Positions 1-9,534 of a DNA stretch of 64,000 nucleotides are shown here, piece by piece; positions within the stretch are counted from its first letter, which is position 1; every line of letters begins with the position of its first letter. A program made the translations under genes and the position numbers. The DNA lies in NCBI RefSeq assembly GCF_020509005.1, contig NC_063012.1:9920001-9984000 (forward strand), written 5' to 3'. Source of the DNA: Fulvia fulva. Taxonomy: Eukaryota > Ascomycota > Dothideomycetes > Mycosphaerellales > Mycosphaerellaceae. Below the pieces are notes generated by a model. It made no database searches, was not told where the DNA came from, and worked only from the letters and a program-made list of their open reading frames with translations.

Positions 1-1330
1 CGTCCCCTTCGTTCTCGTAGTATTCTTATAGCTTCTACTAATAGTTACGTAGGTTCTTCTTATATTCCTAGGTATTTTCCGAATCGTCGTATCCTTTCTA
101 CCTAACGAGGTATCGCTGACCTTGTCTGTCTAGTATTCTTTCGACTTCGAACTCGTTTTCTTCTTCGGCCTAGTAGTGAAATGTTTCTTAGCACGGTGTT
201 TAGGGGTCCGCTAGTTCTAGTATAGATATATAGAATACTAGGTAGATCTTAGCGTCCTTTAGTAGTCGTACTCGGTAGTTGACTAGTCCTCGAGGTTCTT
301 TAACGAGAAATGGTCCGACTTTCATATAGTCTAGCTTTTTGGTCTTCCTTCGCTTCCTAAGGTTTTTTATAAGAAGGTAGACCTTATCCCCCCTCTATAG
401 CTAAGGTGCTATTTGTCGTTTCTTACGGGACACCGAGAGCTTGTTTTGATTGCTCCCGATTGTTCTTATAATGTTTTTATGTATCTTCTTCAGGCTCTAT
501 ATAGTAGCAATAGCTTTGTCGGCCTATAGGTGCGTCCCTTCTTCGCTAAATAGGGTAGGGTGCCTCCCGTAGTTTACGTAGAATAGTGACTCCCTTATAG
601 TCTCGGATTAGTGATTATTGAGTACAATTTGCGCTATAGGTAGGAGTGATACCCAATTGTCCTACGCATAGTTAATGTAGTGTCGGAGGTATTGTTCTAG
701 CGTTTAGTTCGCTCTCTCCGTCTGCCTATCCGTCTATAGGTAGTATACGGTCGACAACTTGTACTTAATTCCGATCGTAGTAACTAGTGTCTTCTAGTAG
801 TTTGATGTGAATAGCTTGTCTCTGTCTATAATAAAGACCTTTAGAAAGCCGTAGTATCGTACTAGTCGGTCTAGTACGAGGTATCCGAGCTGTTCTACTC
901 TATATACCTCGGAGGTAGGGATGAAGTATATATATTTAGTAAGCCGGTCGACCATCACTAGTATTATGTCGTATCGTTGTGACGTGACCTTGTCCTATAA
1001 CGTTAGTAGCTTAGTAATAAAGTCTATCGTGACTTCCTCCTAAGGCTATATTAGTAGCTCCCTAAACTATATCTCTCTATACTTAGCGTGTCGAGAAGCC
1101 TTGTTAGTCTAGTAGTCTATACATCTCTTAATGTATTGTAGTACCTTCTATCGCATCTATAGGAATGCGAAGCTTCGTTATATAAGGTCGATTGTCTTGT
1201 TTGCTCTAGGGTGTCCGTATATAGGATCGTCGTGATGTTGTCGTATACATTCCCGCTCGCGATTAGGTAGTACCTAATATTTGCCGTATACTATTAGGAA
1301 TTGTTCTTCCGTGTCCTAAAGGACTTGTAC
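1..1330 (-). pseudogene. Gypsy-1 integrase and chromodomain relic
   Basis: Minus-strand translation near 1180-1300 gives an HHCC-like zinc-binding start (residues like HDDPIYGHPRANKT) followed by a degraded integrase core. The sequence at about 1-130 reads as the second half of a chromodomain (GYDDSENT, then a stop in place of Trp, then a KNLRNY-like helix). In the family, integrase inserts the cDNA and the chromodomain guides it to histone-marked chromatin. Several TAG stops break it, and the C-terminus is cut by the window edge. Confidence 0.75.
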
Positions 1331-2560
1331 TATGTTGTTGAACTCTAGTGTGTTAGCGCTAAGACTTCCGTCGGGGTTAGTCTTTAACACCTTCTACTAT
1401 ACTAGTTCCTTTCCTTCTATATAGTTGCTTCTTCGGCTCAGTACGTCGGCCCTACCGTTGTCTTTTCCGGGTGTATAGCGGATTTCGAACTTGTACTGAC
1501 CGAGTAGTTCCGACTAGCGGGACTGTCTTCTTGTTAGCATCTTAGTCGTAGTGAAGTAAGTGAGATTCTTATAATTAGAAAGAATCGTTAGCTTAGGTGC
1601 TCCTTCCGTATATACTCTCTAGTACTATATTGTAGCGACAATAGCGAGAAGTTCCTTATTATAGATGTCGTTCTTTATTGCCCTAGGTCCACCTAGTATC
1701 CTTCCTTATTAGGGCTGTTATAGCTACTACGGTCTTAGAGTAGTCCTTAATGAACTTGCGATTATAGTTTACTAGTCCTAGGAACGATTGTACGTCCTTA
1801 ACGTTTGCCGGCGTCGGCCATTCCCTAATAGATTATGTCTTTACTAGATTGATCTAGATTCCTATTGTACTAATAATAAATCCGAGGAACTTGACTTGTT
1901 TCTTATAGAACTCGCATTTCTCTAGTACCGTCTTGAACCCTAACTTCGTAAGTCGTTCGAAAACGTCTTAGACTTAGGCGATGTGTTTCTGAAGTGATCC
2001 TTTCGTATAGACCAAGATGTCATCTATATAAGCGATAATATAGACGTCGAGAAGATCTCGTAGCGTCTCGTTAACGAGGTCCTAGTAGGATACTAGTACG
2101 TTAGTCAATCCTATAGGTATAACTAAGAATTCGTAGAGTCTATATCTTGTCCTAAATGCGGTTTTCTATTCTTCTCCTTCCGCTATACGGATAGCATAGA
2201 ATGCGTCTCGTAGGTCGATCTTTATGTACTAGTCTGATCCGGTAAGTCTGTCTTATGCTTCTTCGATATTTAGTAGGGGGTATCGGTTCTTAATAGTGAT
2301 CTCGTTTAACTTTCGGTAATCTTAGACGAGTCGTAGTTTCCCGTTCGGTTTCGGAACAAACATATATAGAGCTCCCGCGCTCGAGGTGGATCGTCGTATC
2401 TATCCTTTAGCGAGTTTCTCCTTTAGCTATTATCGTAGGGTTTCTAGCTCTTTCTCGGACATTTGGTATAGGGGTCCCTATAGAGGCTCTTTCCCTAGCT
2501 AAATGTTTATCTTGTGGTCCTATAGGTGGTGTTTAGGAAGTACGTCTCTGCCTTTTTCCT
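1330..2560 (-). pseudogene. Gypsy-1 reverse transcriptase and RNase H relic
   Basis: Reading minus from about 2500 downward gives RT motifs in order: a PNGKLRLV-like segment, [16 protein letters not shown], an IDLRDAF-like catalytic block, and the active site YIDDILVY at about 2013-2030, with both Asp codons kept. The thumb region ([14 protein letters not shown]) and an RNase H/tether region follow down to about 1400 (RYTPGKDNGRADVLSRR). This is the copying enzyme of the element. Several codons are TAG where relatives have Trp or Gln, so it cannot be expressed as one protein. Confidence 0.85.
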
Positions 2561-2879
2561 CTTTAAAGAGCCTCTTCTACTTAAGGTACTCCTTAGGAAT
2601 ACGCGGTTCCGATATACCGGCATCCTTCGATAGTACGTTACTTCTATCATTTCTAGTGACTTCGTGATCCGGCGGCCCTACGCTAGTATCTGTCCCGGTC
2701 GAAGGTGGTTCTTAGTTCCTTCTGTTCGGCGTAAGCTCGAATGCGTTAAGCTGTTTCCTTGCCTTATCTACCGCCTCTTACTATCGACGCGTAGGTTTAA
2801 TGCCGATAACGTAGTTATATTGCTTGAATGTAAGTACTCCTCTTCTCTAGTCGATGACTAGGTTGTGCTTTCTTAACTA

Positions 2880-3200
2880 AGGCATACCTAGTACTATGTC
2901 ATAACTAGCTATATTAGTGACATCTAAGGTAATATTCTCGTAGTGCTATTAGATAGCTAGTAGTAATAGTGTCGTCTCCTATTCTACGCTAGGTAACGAT
3001 GATCCGTCTACCGCGATTAACTCGTAACCCTATTTCTTCTTTAGGGTAGCTAACCCGTTTCTTCTTATAAAAGACTCGGAGATGAAATTCCCCGCTACTC
3101 TAGAGTCGATTATAACACTAGTTCTATGTCCGTTAACGATTACTTGTGTTTGGAAAACTGTGTTTAATATTAATGCCTAAGCTTAAGTATTATATAACTC
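2880..3200 (-). pseudogene. Gypsy-1 aspartic protease relic
   Basis: Minus translation around 3070-3120 gives VIIDSRVAGNFISESFI, which lines up with the D-S-G-A-T/S-x-N-F-I motif of Ty3/Gypsy retropepsins. The Gly after D-S is Arg here, a G-to-A change that would impair the active-site loop. The protease would cut Gag-Pol. It lies between gag and RT as expected. Frame ends are not clear. Confidence 0.7.
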
Positions 3201-3559
3201 CCTTTAGTTACTCATTCCTTAGGAGTCGATCCTTTTCCCGAATAGTATACGGTTCGCTATACTTCGTGCCTAGCGGCTTCGGCTAGAACCTGTAGCCCGT
3301 TGCCTTATGTCTATACTTATAGTCTATTACGTTCCTAGATCTTCTACGATTCCGAGTAGAGAGCCCGTACGTACTATACTGCTTGTCGTAGTTCGTTTAA
3401 GACGAATGTTCCTAATAGCGTAAGGTATCCGGTACCCGTTATCTTGCTTCCTATAGGTAGTCGTTCCGTGACCGCGTATACTAGATTCTCGGTCGTAGTT
3501 ATAGTTAGGTAGCCCTAGACTATACCTCTTATCGTATCGAGTGTTTTGTCGAACTCGAT

Positions 3560-5530
3560 AGGGTGTAGGTGTCTTTTCCCCGAAATCTTTAGTAGGAATT
3601 CTTTATGCCTTCGTTATAGGTAGATAATAAGTTGATATATCTTCCTCGGTATATCTATCGTAAAGGTGAAGGTTTTTTGTTCGTCGTCTGATTCACTCTC
3701 TCCCTCCTCGGACAAGTCGTCGCCCGACTTATCCGGATCCTGTTCCTCGGAGATAGCGCCTAGGGTAGTGTCTTCTTATGCCTACGGAGGTAGAGACTAC
3801 TCTCCGTTCTATCCCGGGTCCTAGTTCTCCTTGTCTTTGTCGTCGAAATAGGATTCGTCTATATCTACTTCTTAGAGTCTAGCGTCTTGCCTATATTCTC
3901 CTCCTAGGGTACCGCGCGGCTACTACGGCTAGTATCCTACGCCTTCCTTAGCGAAGTAGTGGGTCTAGCACGAGTCCTAGTAACAGAAACGCTAATAAAG
4001 GCTTCCGTGACCGTGTCGAGATTCTCTTTCGACTTTATAGTTAACTCCTCGTACTATTATACTAAACAATCTTTCTTTCTTTTCTTCTATAGCGATAGTG
4101 CTCGTAAGGGTCCACTATCGTTCGTGTAGTTAGTCGTGGAATCCCTTGTATAGTGACTTAAGTCCCTATATATAGGCTTCTTCTACGACCTCGTCGAGGG
4201 ATATAATTACTTCGTCTATATAGGACAAGACTTCCTTCCTCCGTTGTTTCACGTTAGTAGTCTTGATCTATCGGAGATCCTCTTCGAGAGCCAGTTGTAC
4301 CTAAAGTACCTTCTACGTAATGTCGTCCTCGGATTGTTAGTCATTCGGTAGTATCGGACGCTATTCCTAAGCGTAGTAACCTCCTCGCCCTAGCGAGGGG
4401 TCTAGAAGAGGCGTCGCGACCCGGTCGCTGTCCTTCTTCTCCGTTCTCTAGGTATAGTTGAATTGTCGGGGTCTAACGCTACTCCTAGATTTACCTACCG
4501 TAGGTTATATTATGTTGAATTGCTCGCGGCGTACTACATTCTTACCGCGGCAATCCCTTACTATATAGCCTTCCTTACTATATATATAGCACGTTAGTTT
4601 TCCTTTGCCTTTAAAGGGTTTTCCGTTGCCCTTTCCTTTGTCGATCCTCCTTCCTCGTTAGGTAGCGTCTAGTTCTATTAGCTACGGTCTATAGTAGGGC
4701 TAGCTTTATCGTAGGAAACCTCCCTTCGTAATATACCCTCCGGTATTCTTACGGTCGGGGATAAATCCTACTATACCTCCTACTTTAGAGTCGTATCGTT
4801 TTTCCTAGTATCGTTCCTAGAGCTAGTTATCGATGTCGATCGATGCCTTTATTAGCTCTTCGAGGTTATCGATCCGTCCCCCGTGTCTTATAAGCTCGTC
4901 CTTAACCGAGTCCTTAAGGCTACGCCGGAACATAGTCATTAGCGCCGTCTAGTCCTATCCGGTAATCTGTCCGTATTTCTCGAACTTAGCCGTATACTCT
5001 AAAGTAGAGGTCCTCTACTTTAGGTGTTAAATAATACGTACGGCCTGTTATACTTCGTTCGAGGTTCTAAAGATAGACTTTATCTTGTCCTTAAAAAGGG
5101 TATAGTTCCTAAACATCCCGGTAGGGTCTTGTCGTCCTATACTATCGAGGTATTCCTTAAGGTAGGGTTTGATCTAGTTCTACGTACTTCCGCGAAGGAA
5201 CGTAATAGCGAAGATAGTTCTCTTATCGGAGTCGACTAGGTTAAACATAAGGTATATATCTATCTAATTGACCTAATCGTCGTACTTAGCTCTATTACTA
5301 TAGAAGAGATCTAGCTTAGTAGCCTTAACGTCTTTCTTCCTTAGGATATCGTCTTCGTTATTAGACTTATCGTCCTTCGTAGTGGTCTGTCGTAGTGGCG
5401 TACGGCGGATACTTCCTACTTCGCTAGGGGCGGGTGTTCCCCTACTAGCTACTTGAGTAGCGCTTATCCTAAGGGCGTTCAAAGTGTTATGTCTCGTTCT
5501 AGGGCTAGTCTTAAAAGGGAGATCAGTCAA
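3560..5530 (-). pseudogene. Gypsy-1 gag relic with damaged zinc knuckle
   Basis: The best open part is at 5273-5530 (85 codons, no ATG start; the frame begins just inside the 5' LTR). It leads into a capsid-like stretch (KLDLFYSNRAKYDDW, then NQIDIYLMFN). At about 4553-4602 minus there is a nucleocapsid knuckle where relatives have C-x2-C-x4-H-x4-C; here the second Cys and the His are both Tyr (TGT to TAT, CAT to TAT), as RIP would make. Gag packages the RNA in the virus-like particle. Acidic and Pro-rich sequence follows at about 3660-3900. Confidence 0.75.
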
Positions 5531-5536
5531 GTCACG

Positions 5537-5851
5537 TAGCGGTATTCTTTAGAGAGGCTGAAGTAAGCTAAGCGAAGATAAATGATTAAGATAAAGGTCG
5601 TATTCCAATCAGTAAGATAGTAACATAAGTTAAACGCCTCGAAGCTATAAGAGCATCTCGTCGTTCCTAAATACAAAGGAGATTCGCGAACTCCTCTAAG
5701 CAGTCTGATTAGTCTAAGCATAAGCAGTCTAATTAGTCTAAGTATAAGCAGTCTAAGCACTCGTTATCTAAGCGCTTAGGCAGGATTCTATATAACTAGG
5801 TCACGGGAGCGTAGGGCTAATAAACGGCGGGCCCGGGATCATTCCGTAATA
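5537..5851 (-). repeat. Gypsy-1 5' LTR (about 315 bp)
   Basis: Read on minus it starts TATTACGGAATGATCCCGGG, a TGTTACGG start with TG changed to TA, and ends ...ACCGCTA before the gag leader. A TATA-like motif (CTATATAGAATCC) lies near 5785-5800, as expected for U3. The partner LTR is outside the window, so both ends are inferred from the termini and from where the element X coding relic resumes. Confidence 0.6.
5698..5757. repeat. 24-bp tandem repeat, about 2.5 copies, inside the Gypsy-1 LTR
   Basis: The unit GCAGTCTAATTAGTCTAAGT plus ATAA is repeated head to tail with one or two transitions between copies. It lies in the middle of the 5' LTR, where short repeats often belong to the promoter. 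The spacing and lack of unique spacers rule out a CRISPR array. Confidence 0.8.
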
Positions 5852-5859
5852 CTTAGCCC

Positions 5860-7110
5860 CTTCTACTTTATATATAGCTAACACCTACGAATCCTAGAAG
5901 ACGAGAACGAGCTACGAGCTAAGAATGTCTTAGTTAACGACTATAGGAAGCGTATCGTCCGCGTCCGCTATACGCGTCAGCTCGTAAATAAAAGACTACT
6001 TTCTCGAGCTTAGACTAGGAACCTAATAAGTCTAAAGTTACTTCCGCCGGAGGTATAGCTAAGACGTAAAGTCGGAGAATAGGTCTTACTAATAATCCTA
6101 GATCCGCGTAAGCTAGAACCTAAGTACTTTAGACCCTATAAGATCCGTAAAGCGAGCTTCCTAGGGACGTATACACTTTAGACCCCTACGGGTAGGATTC
6201 TAAGGCATCTCGTCTATAGGAATAGGCTTATATTAGCCGTATGTAAGGATCTAGCTAAATTCTAGTATTAGTATCTAGCTAGGAGACTTCTAGATAGGTC
6301 CGGTGTTTCAGAAGATAAGCTAGAACTTAAGGAAGTTCTAGGTACTAGTTAAGACACGAGTCTTGATCTAAAGGACCTTTTAACTATACCGGAGGCTAAG
6401 TAGTTAAAGAAACAAGTTGAACTCTAGACTACGAAAGAACGTAGCTAGCCTTACGTAGGAGCGCGAGGGTTCTTAGTAGAGGAGGAAGGTTAAAGAAGAG
6501 AAGCTGACTTACTAGAGCAAGTTTAGCGAGACCTAAGAGTTACGAAGAATACTTAGAGGAAAAGAAGCGAGCAAAAGACTTTAGCTAAAGCACTTAGGTC
6601 TTAAAGGCGATCTCATTAGATTGAGTTAAGAAGAGTAGGCGAGGAGCAAGATCAGGTATATTCCCTACTACTCGAGAAGGACACTTAGGAAGATCGTTAG
6701 CCTCTATAATAAGAAAGTCCTTAGGAAGCCATCCCTACCCTAGCTAAACCCGCTAAGGTCCCGTAGGAGATGCCGGTTAGGGAGATTAAAGTGTTTAGCT
6801 CGACACTCTATCCCTAGGCCGACGAAAAAGAGTTAGCCCTACCTTAGGGAACATTGCTTAGATTAAGCGTAGCGGACGAAGTTATAGCCGAACCTAAAGC
6901 GGCTAATAGCCTTTTAGATATAGATATACCGGACTTAGTAGACCCGGAGGTTAGACAAGCTGACCTATCGTAGTAGCTACTTTAAGAAGCCGAGGTAGTA
7001 GCTAAGACCGCTCGCCTAAAGGGACTAAGGTAGCGGATAACGAAGAAGAAACTATAGGAGTAAGCCTAGTTACCGAAGCGGCGCTAAGGGAGTTAGGTCG
7101 TAAGAATTAT
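5860..7110 (+). pseudogene. Element X pol C-terminal relic with long coiled-coil tail
   Basis: Plus-strand translation through TAG stops starts with NVLVNDYRKRIVRVRYTRQL, then shows KLEPKYFxPYKI and GTYTLxTPTGRILRHLV, which resemble the integrase C-terminal segment (K-x-E-x-K-W-x-G-P-Y ... G-T-Y-x-L ... H-G-N-R-L-I) of fungal Gypsy pol proteins. Some 300 further codons follow, rich in Glu, Gln, Arg and Lys with heptad-like Leu spacing, so probably coiled coil. Nearly all stops are TAG. The family match rests on the first 120 residues; I do not recognise the tail. Confidence 0.5.
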
Positions 7111-7129
7111 TAATTAGGGTTATTAGTCT

Positions 7130-9000
7130 ATAGTACTCTTACGTTAGGCCACTCGGCTACCTATCGCTCGTATAAAATAAGAACGTAGTACTAAATTATA
7201 AAGCAGCCTCGGGCTTATTATTATCTAGGCTCTTAGAGCCTTACTTCTAACCTAGGAACCGGAAATTGCTAGGCACTACCTCTAGATCCTCTCTATTATT
7301 ATCCTGTCTATTATTATCCTCTATTATCGGTATAGGCGAACGAGCTAAGGAGCTAGATAGAACTATAGCCCCTCTCGGCCTCTCGGTGATCGAGCCGAAT
7401 CGTAAAGTACGTCTAGTCGTAATTAACCGCCTAAACCGCTTAGCTACTAGAAGAACGGGAGGACTAGCTATACGACCGTAGACCGTAGGCGAGGTTACGA
7501 CCGCCTCGCCCTTACCCTTAGAGTCTTCTAGGAGAGGCGTCTATACCGGAATCTCGCGGAGCTGCCTAACGTAGTCGGAGGTATCGCTTAGACCCTCCTA
7601 CGGCTCGTTACGGTCTAGGGTATAGCGCGGCGATATCTACCGAGGGCCACGCCGAGTCCTAGGAGCCGACTTCTTCTTAGCTAAGGCCGCGGGCTTCTTA
7701 CTAGCTAAAGACACGGGCTTCTTACTAGGAGGCTTCCTAGGTACCTTAGGTACACTAGCGGACTTACTAGGCTTAGTTAGTAATACGAACAAGCCGTCGT
7801 CCTCCTTATCTAAGGTGTTCTCCTCCTAGCTAGGTCTATTCGTATTAGTCTCGGCGTTCTCGCGAATAAAGGCGCGGACGTGAGCTAAGTTAGCCTTTAA
7901 CGCGGCCTTTAGGCGGCTAGTAGCGTCGCGGGTAGTATAAGGCTTATAACTAACCTAGAAGACTAGACTATATATAGCTAGGGTCGGGGCGTTAGTCTAA
8001 GCTAGATTATAATACTTAGACTTAGTATTCTAGAACTGACTAGACTCCGTAACCTAAGTGATATCGTAGGCCTAGGAAAGATTAGAGAAGTTAGCTACCT
8101 TACTAGGGGTAACTAGGCGCTTAGAGTCCTTTAACCGGGAAGACCGCTTAGTGTAGCTAAACTTAGTACGAGACCGGCTACGGTCGTAGGTAGAGTACTT
8201 ACTAGTCTAGAAATAATTAGTGTAGCCGCCGCGCTCGATAAAGGTAAAGTCGCCTATAGTATTAGGCTTAGGATCCTCCTAGTCGCATTTCTCTAGCTTA
8301 CTACTCGGTAGGCTAAGTTATTAGTACTTAGTAAAGGTTCCTATCGGACGCTCGGTATCGCCCTTAGAACGGCAGCTTTATACGTATCGCGTAGATCTAG
8401 AGCGGCCGCTATAGTAGCTAAAGACGATCGCCGCTAGCCTAGTTTATACGGTATACGGTCTAAAAGCGACAGGCTGCCTTAGAATACCGCCCTTAGGGAC
8501 CTCTTCGAAAACGTCGAAGTCGGAGTCTAACGCGGCTACTAGCTTTAGAACGCCGCTAAACTAGAAGCGGCTATAGCGCGAAGGGAGCATATAAATTATC
8601 TTAAAGAATCTAGCTCCTCCGTCGATCCTTAGATACTAGCGCGCGATATAGGCTAACTATAGCGCGATCTAATCGTCTAGCTTAATAACGTCGCGAGAGA
8701 ACTAGACTTTAAACTAGAAGGCGTAGAGCCGAGTCTACTAACCGGCTAACTATCCGGTAGGTATATCCGGAAGGCGCGTCTTAGTACGGACGGGGAGCCG
8801 CGGGAAGTTGTTAGATATAGCCGAAGTATAGGTGACGGTAAGGGCGTCTATCTAAGCTATTAACTCCTCGCCTTAAGGAGAGCGCGGGACAGGAGCTATA
8901 GTGAGCTATAATGAAGAAAGGAGTCTAAAACACGTTAGTATTACTACGTTAACGCCGATACCGCGGCGCGGCTTATATACCTTGATCTGATTAAGAATAA
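7130..9000 (-). pseudogene. Unrecognised ~600-codon coding relic, antisense to element X pol
   Basis: On minus one frame can be read from about 9000 to 7130 with stops almost only at TAG. Residues seen in order include APVPRSP near the start, SRDVIKLDD, DSDFDVFEEVPKGGIL, a pair of Cys near ERPIGTF, GDFTFIERGGYTNYF, and a Lys/Pro/Ser-rich tail with repeated SKKP/KKP motifs ending PRTRRGP. The basic tail suggests nucleic-acid or histone binding, but I recognise no domain. It could be gag of another element, an extra antisense gene of element X, or a captured host gene. The 7266-7481 plus-strand ORF lies opposite it and looks like a shadow. Confidence 0.45.
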
Positions 9001-9428
9001 GTTAGCTAAGGCTAAAGAAGGTTAAGGAAGAAGCTACCGAAGGGCGAAGAGGTTGTTCAAGACTTAGTAAGCTTAAAGGTTAATGTTCGTAGTTAGATTA
9101 ATTTGGAATAAGAGCGTACTTTTGTGCTTACGTTCTATACGAGCTACCTAACACTACGAGCTTCTAACGATATAGGAAGGCGCGTATACGCGTAAGAAGC
9201 TCGCGGCGAGGTTATCTAACGGGGTCAGTAAGCTCGTAGTGAGCTTAGGTAGTAGAGTTAAGCCGCGTAAGGCAGTTATATATACGGAGTAAAGTAAGCT
9301 AAAGGGTCGTAGGCTAGGAAGCTACGACGAAGGAAGCTAAAGCTTTAGGATCTCTTTTATTATCGATTTAAGTATATAGGCGATTAGGCTGGCTACCTTA
9401 GGCTAACATAGGTGTGTTAGGGTCTAGT
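9000..9428 (+). other. Unassigned stretch before the element X polypurine tract
   Basis: One plus frame is fairly open here (residues such as RKKLAARLSNGVSKLVVSLGS), but no motif is recognised and there is no start codon in good context. It may be the 3' untranslated part of element X. Confidence 0.3.
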
Positions 9429-9480
9429 AGGGGAGGATGTGACGTTCTTATCCGAACATACCGCCGGCTTAGCGCTTAGC
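9429..9480 (+). repeat. Polypurine tract and start of the element X 3' LTR
   Basis: AGGGGAGGA at 9429-9437 is directly followed by TGTGACGTTCTTATCC, the usual layout of a plus-strand primer and LTR start. The LTR is soon replaced by Copia-B sequence (certain by 9535), so it is truncated. No second copy was found in the window. Confidence 0.5.
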
Positions 9481-9534
9481 TTTATATTTAGATTTTTCTT
9501 AGGTAGCTTTCCTATATCTTAGATTCATACTCGC

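Larger units (their letters stand above)
1..5851 (-). mobile_element. Gypsy-1, RIP-degraded chromovirus LTR retrotransposon, 3' end off the left edge
   Basis: Read on minus, conceptual translation through TAG stops gives gag with a zinc knuckle, a protease, RT, RNase H, integrase and the start of a chromodomain at the window edge. This order is that of a Ty3/Gypsy chromovirus. The 5' LTR lies at 5537-5851; the 3' LTR is outside the window. No reading frame is intact. It interrupts the plus-strand element X, whose pol tail starts right after the LTR. CA/TG are rare and TA frequent, so the copy is heavily RIPed. Family assignment is firm, exact domain ends are not. Confidence 0.88.
5852..9480 (+). 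mobile_element. Element X: 3' part of a plus-strand LTR element with an antisense coding relic
   Basis: Three things point to one element: a plus-strand pol-like C-terminus (about 5860-7110), a long coding-like frame on the other strand (about 9000-7130), and a purine tract followed by TGTGACG (LTR start) at 9429-9444. Gypsy-1 cuts it on the left and Copia-B abuts it on the right, so gag, RT and the second LTR are not seen. It is RIPed: most stops in both relics are TAG. It could instead be two element fragments lying tail to tail. Confidence 0.5.

Noticed and set aside
2664..2861. Plus ORFs at 2664-2861 and 5024-5239
   Set aside because: Opposite the Gypsy-1 pol and gag frames on minus, with no motif of their own.
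5698..5757. Possible CRISPR-like repeat
   Set aside because: Direct tandem units without spacers, within an LTR of a fungal element.
7266..7481. 71-codon plus ORF with a hydrophobic N-terminus
   Set aside because: It lies opposite the long minus-strand relic of element X, whose frame is far longer and reads like protein.
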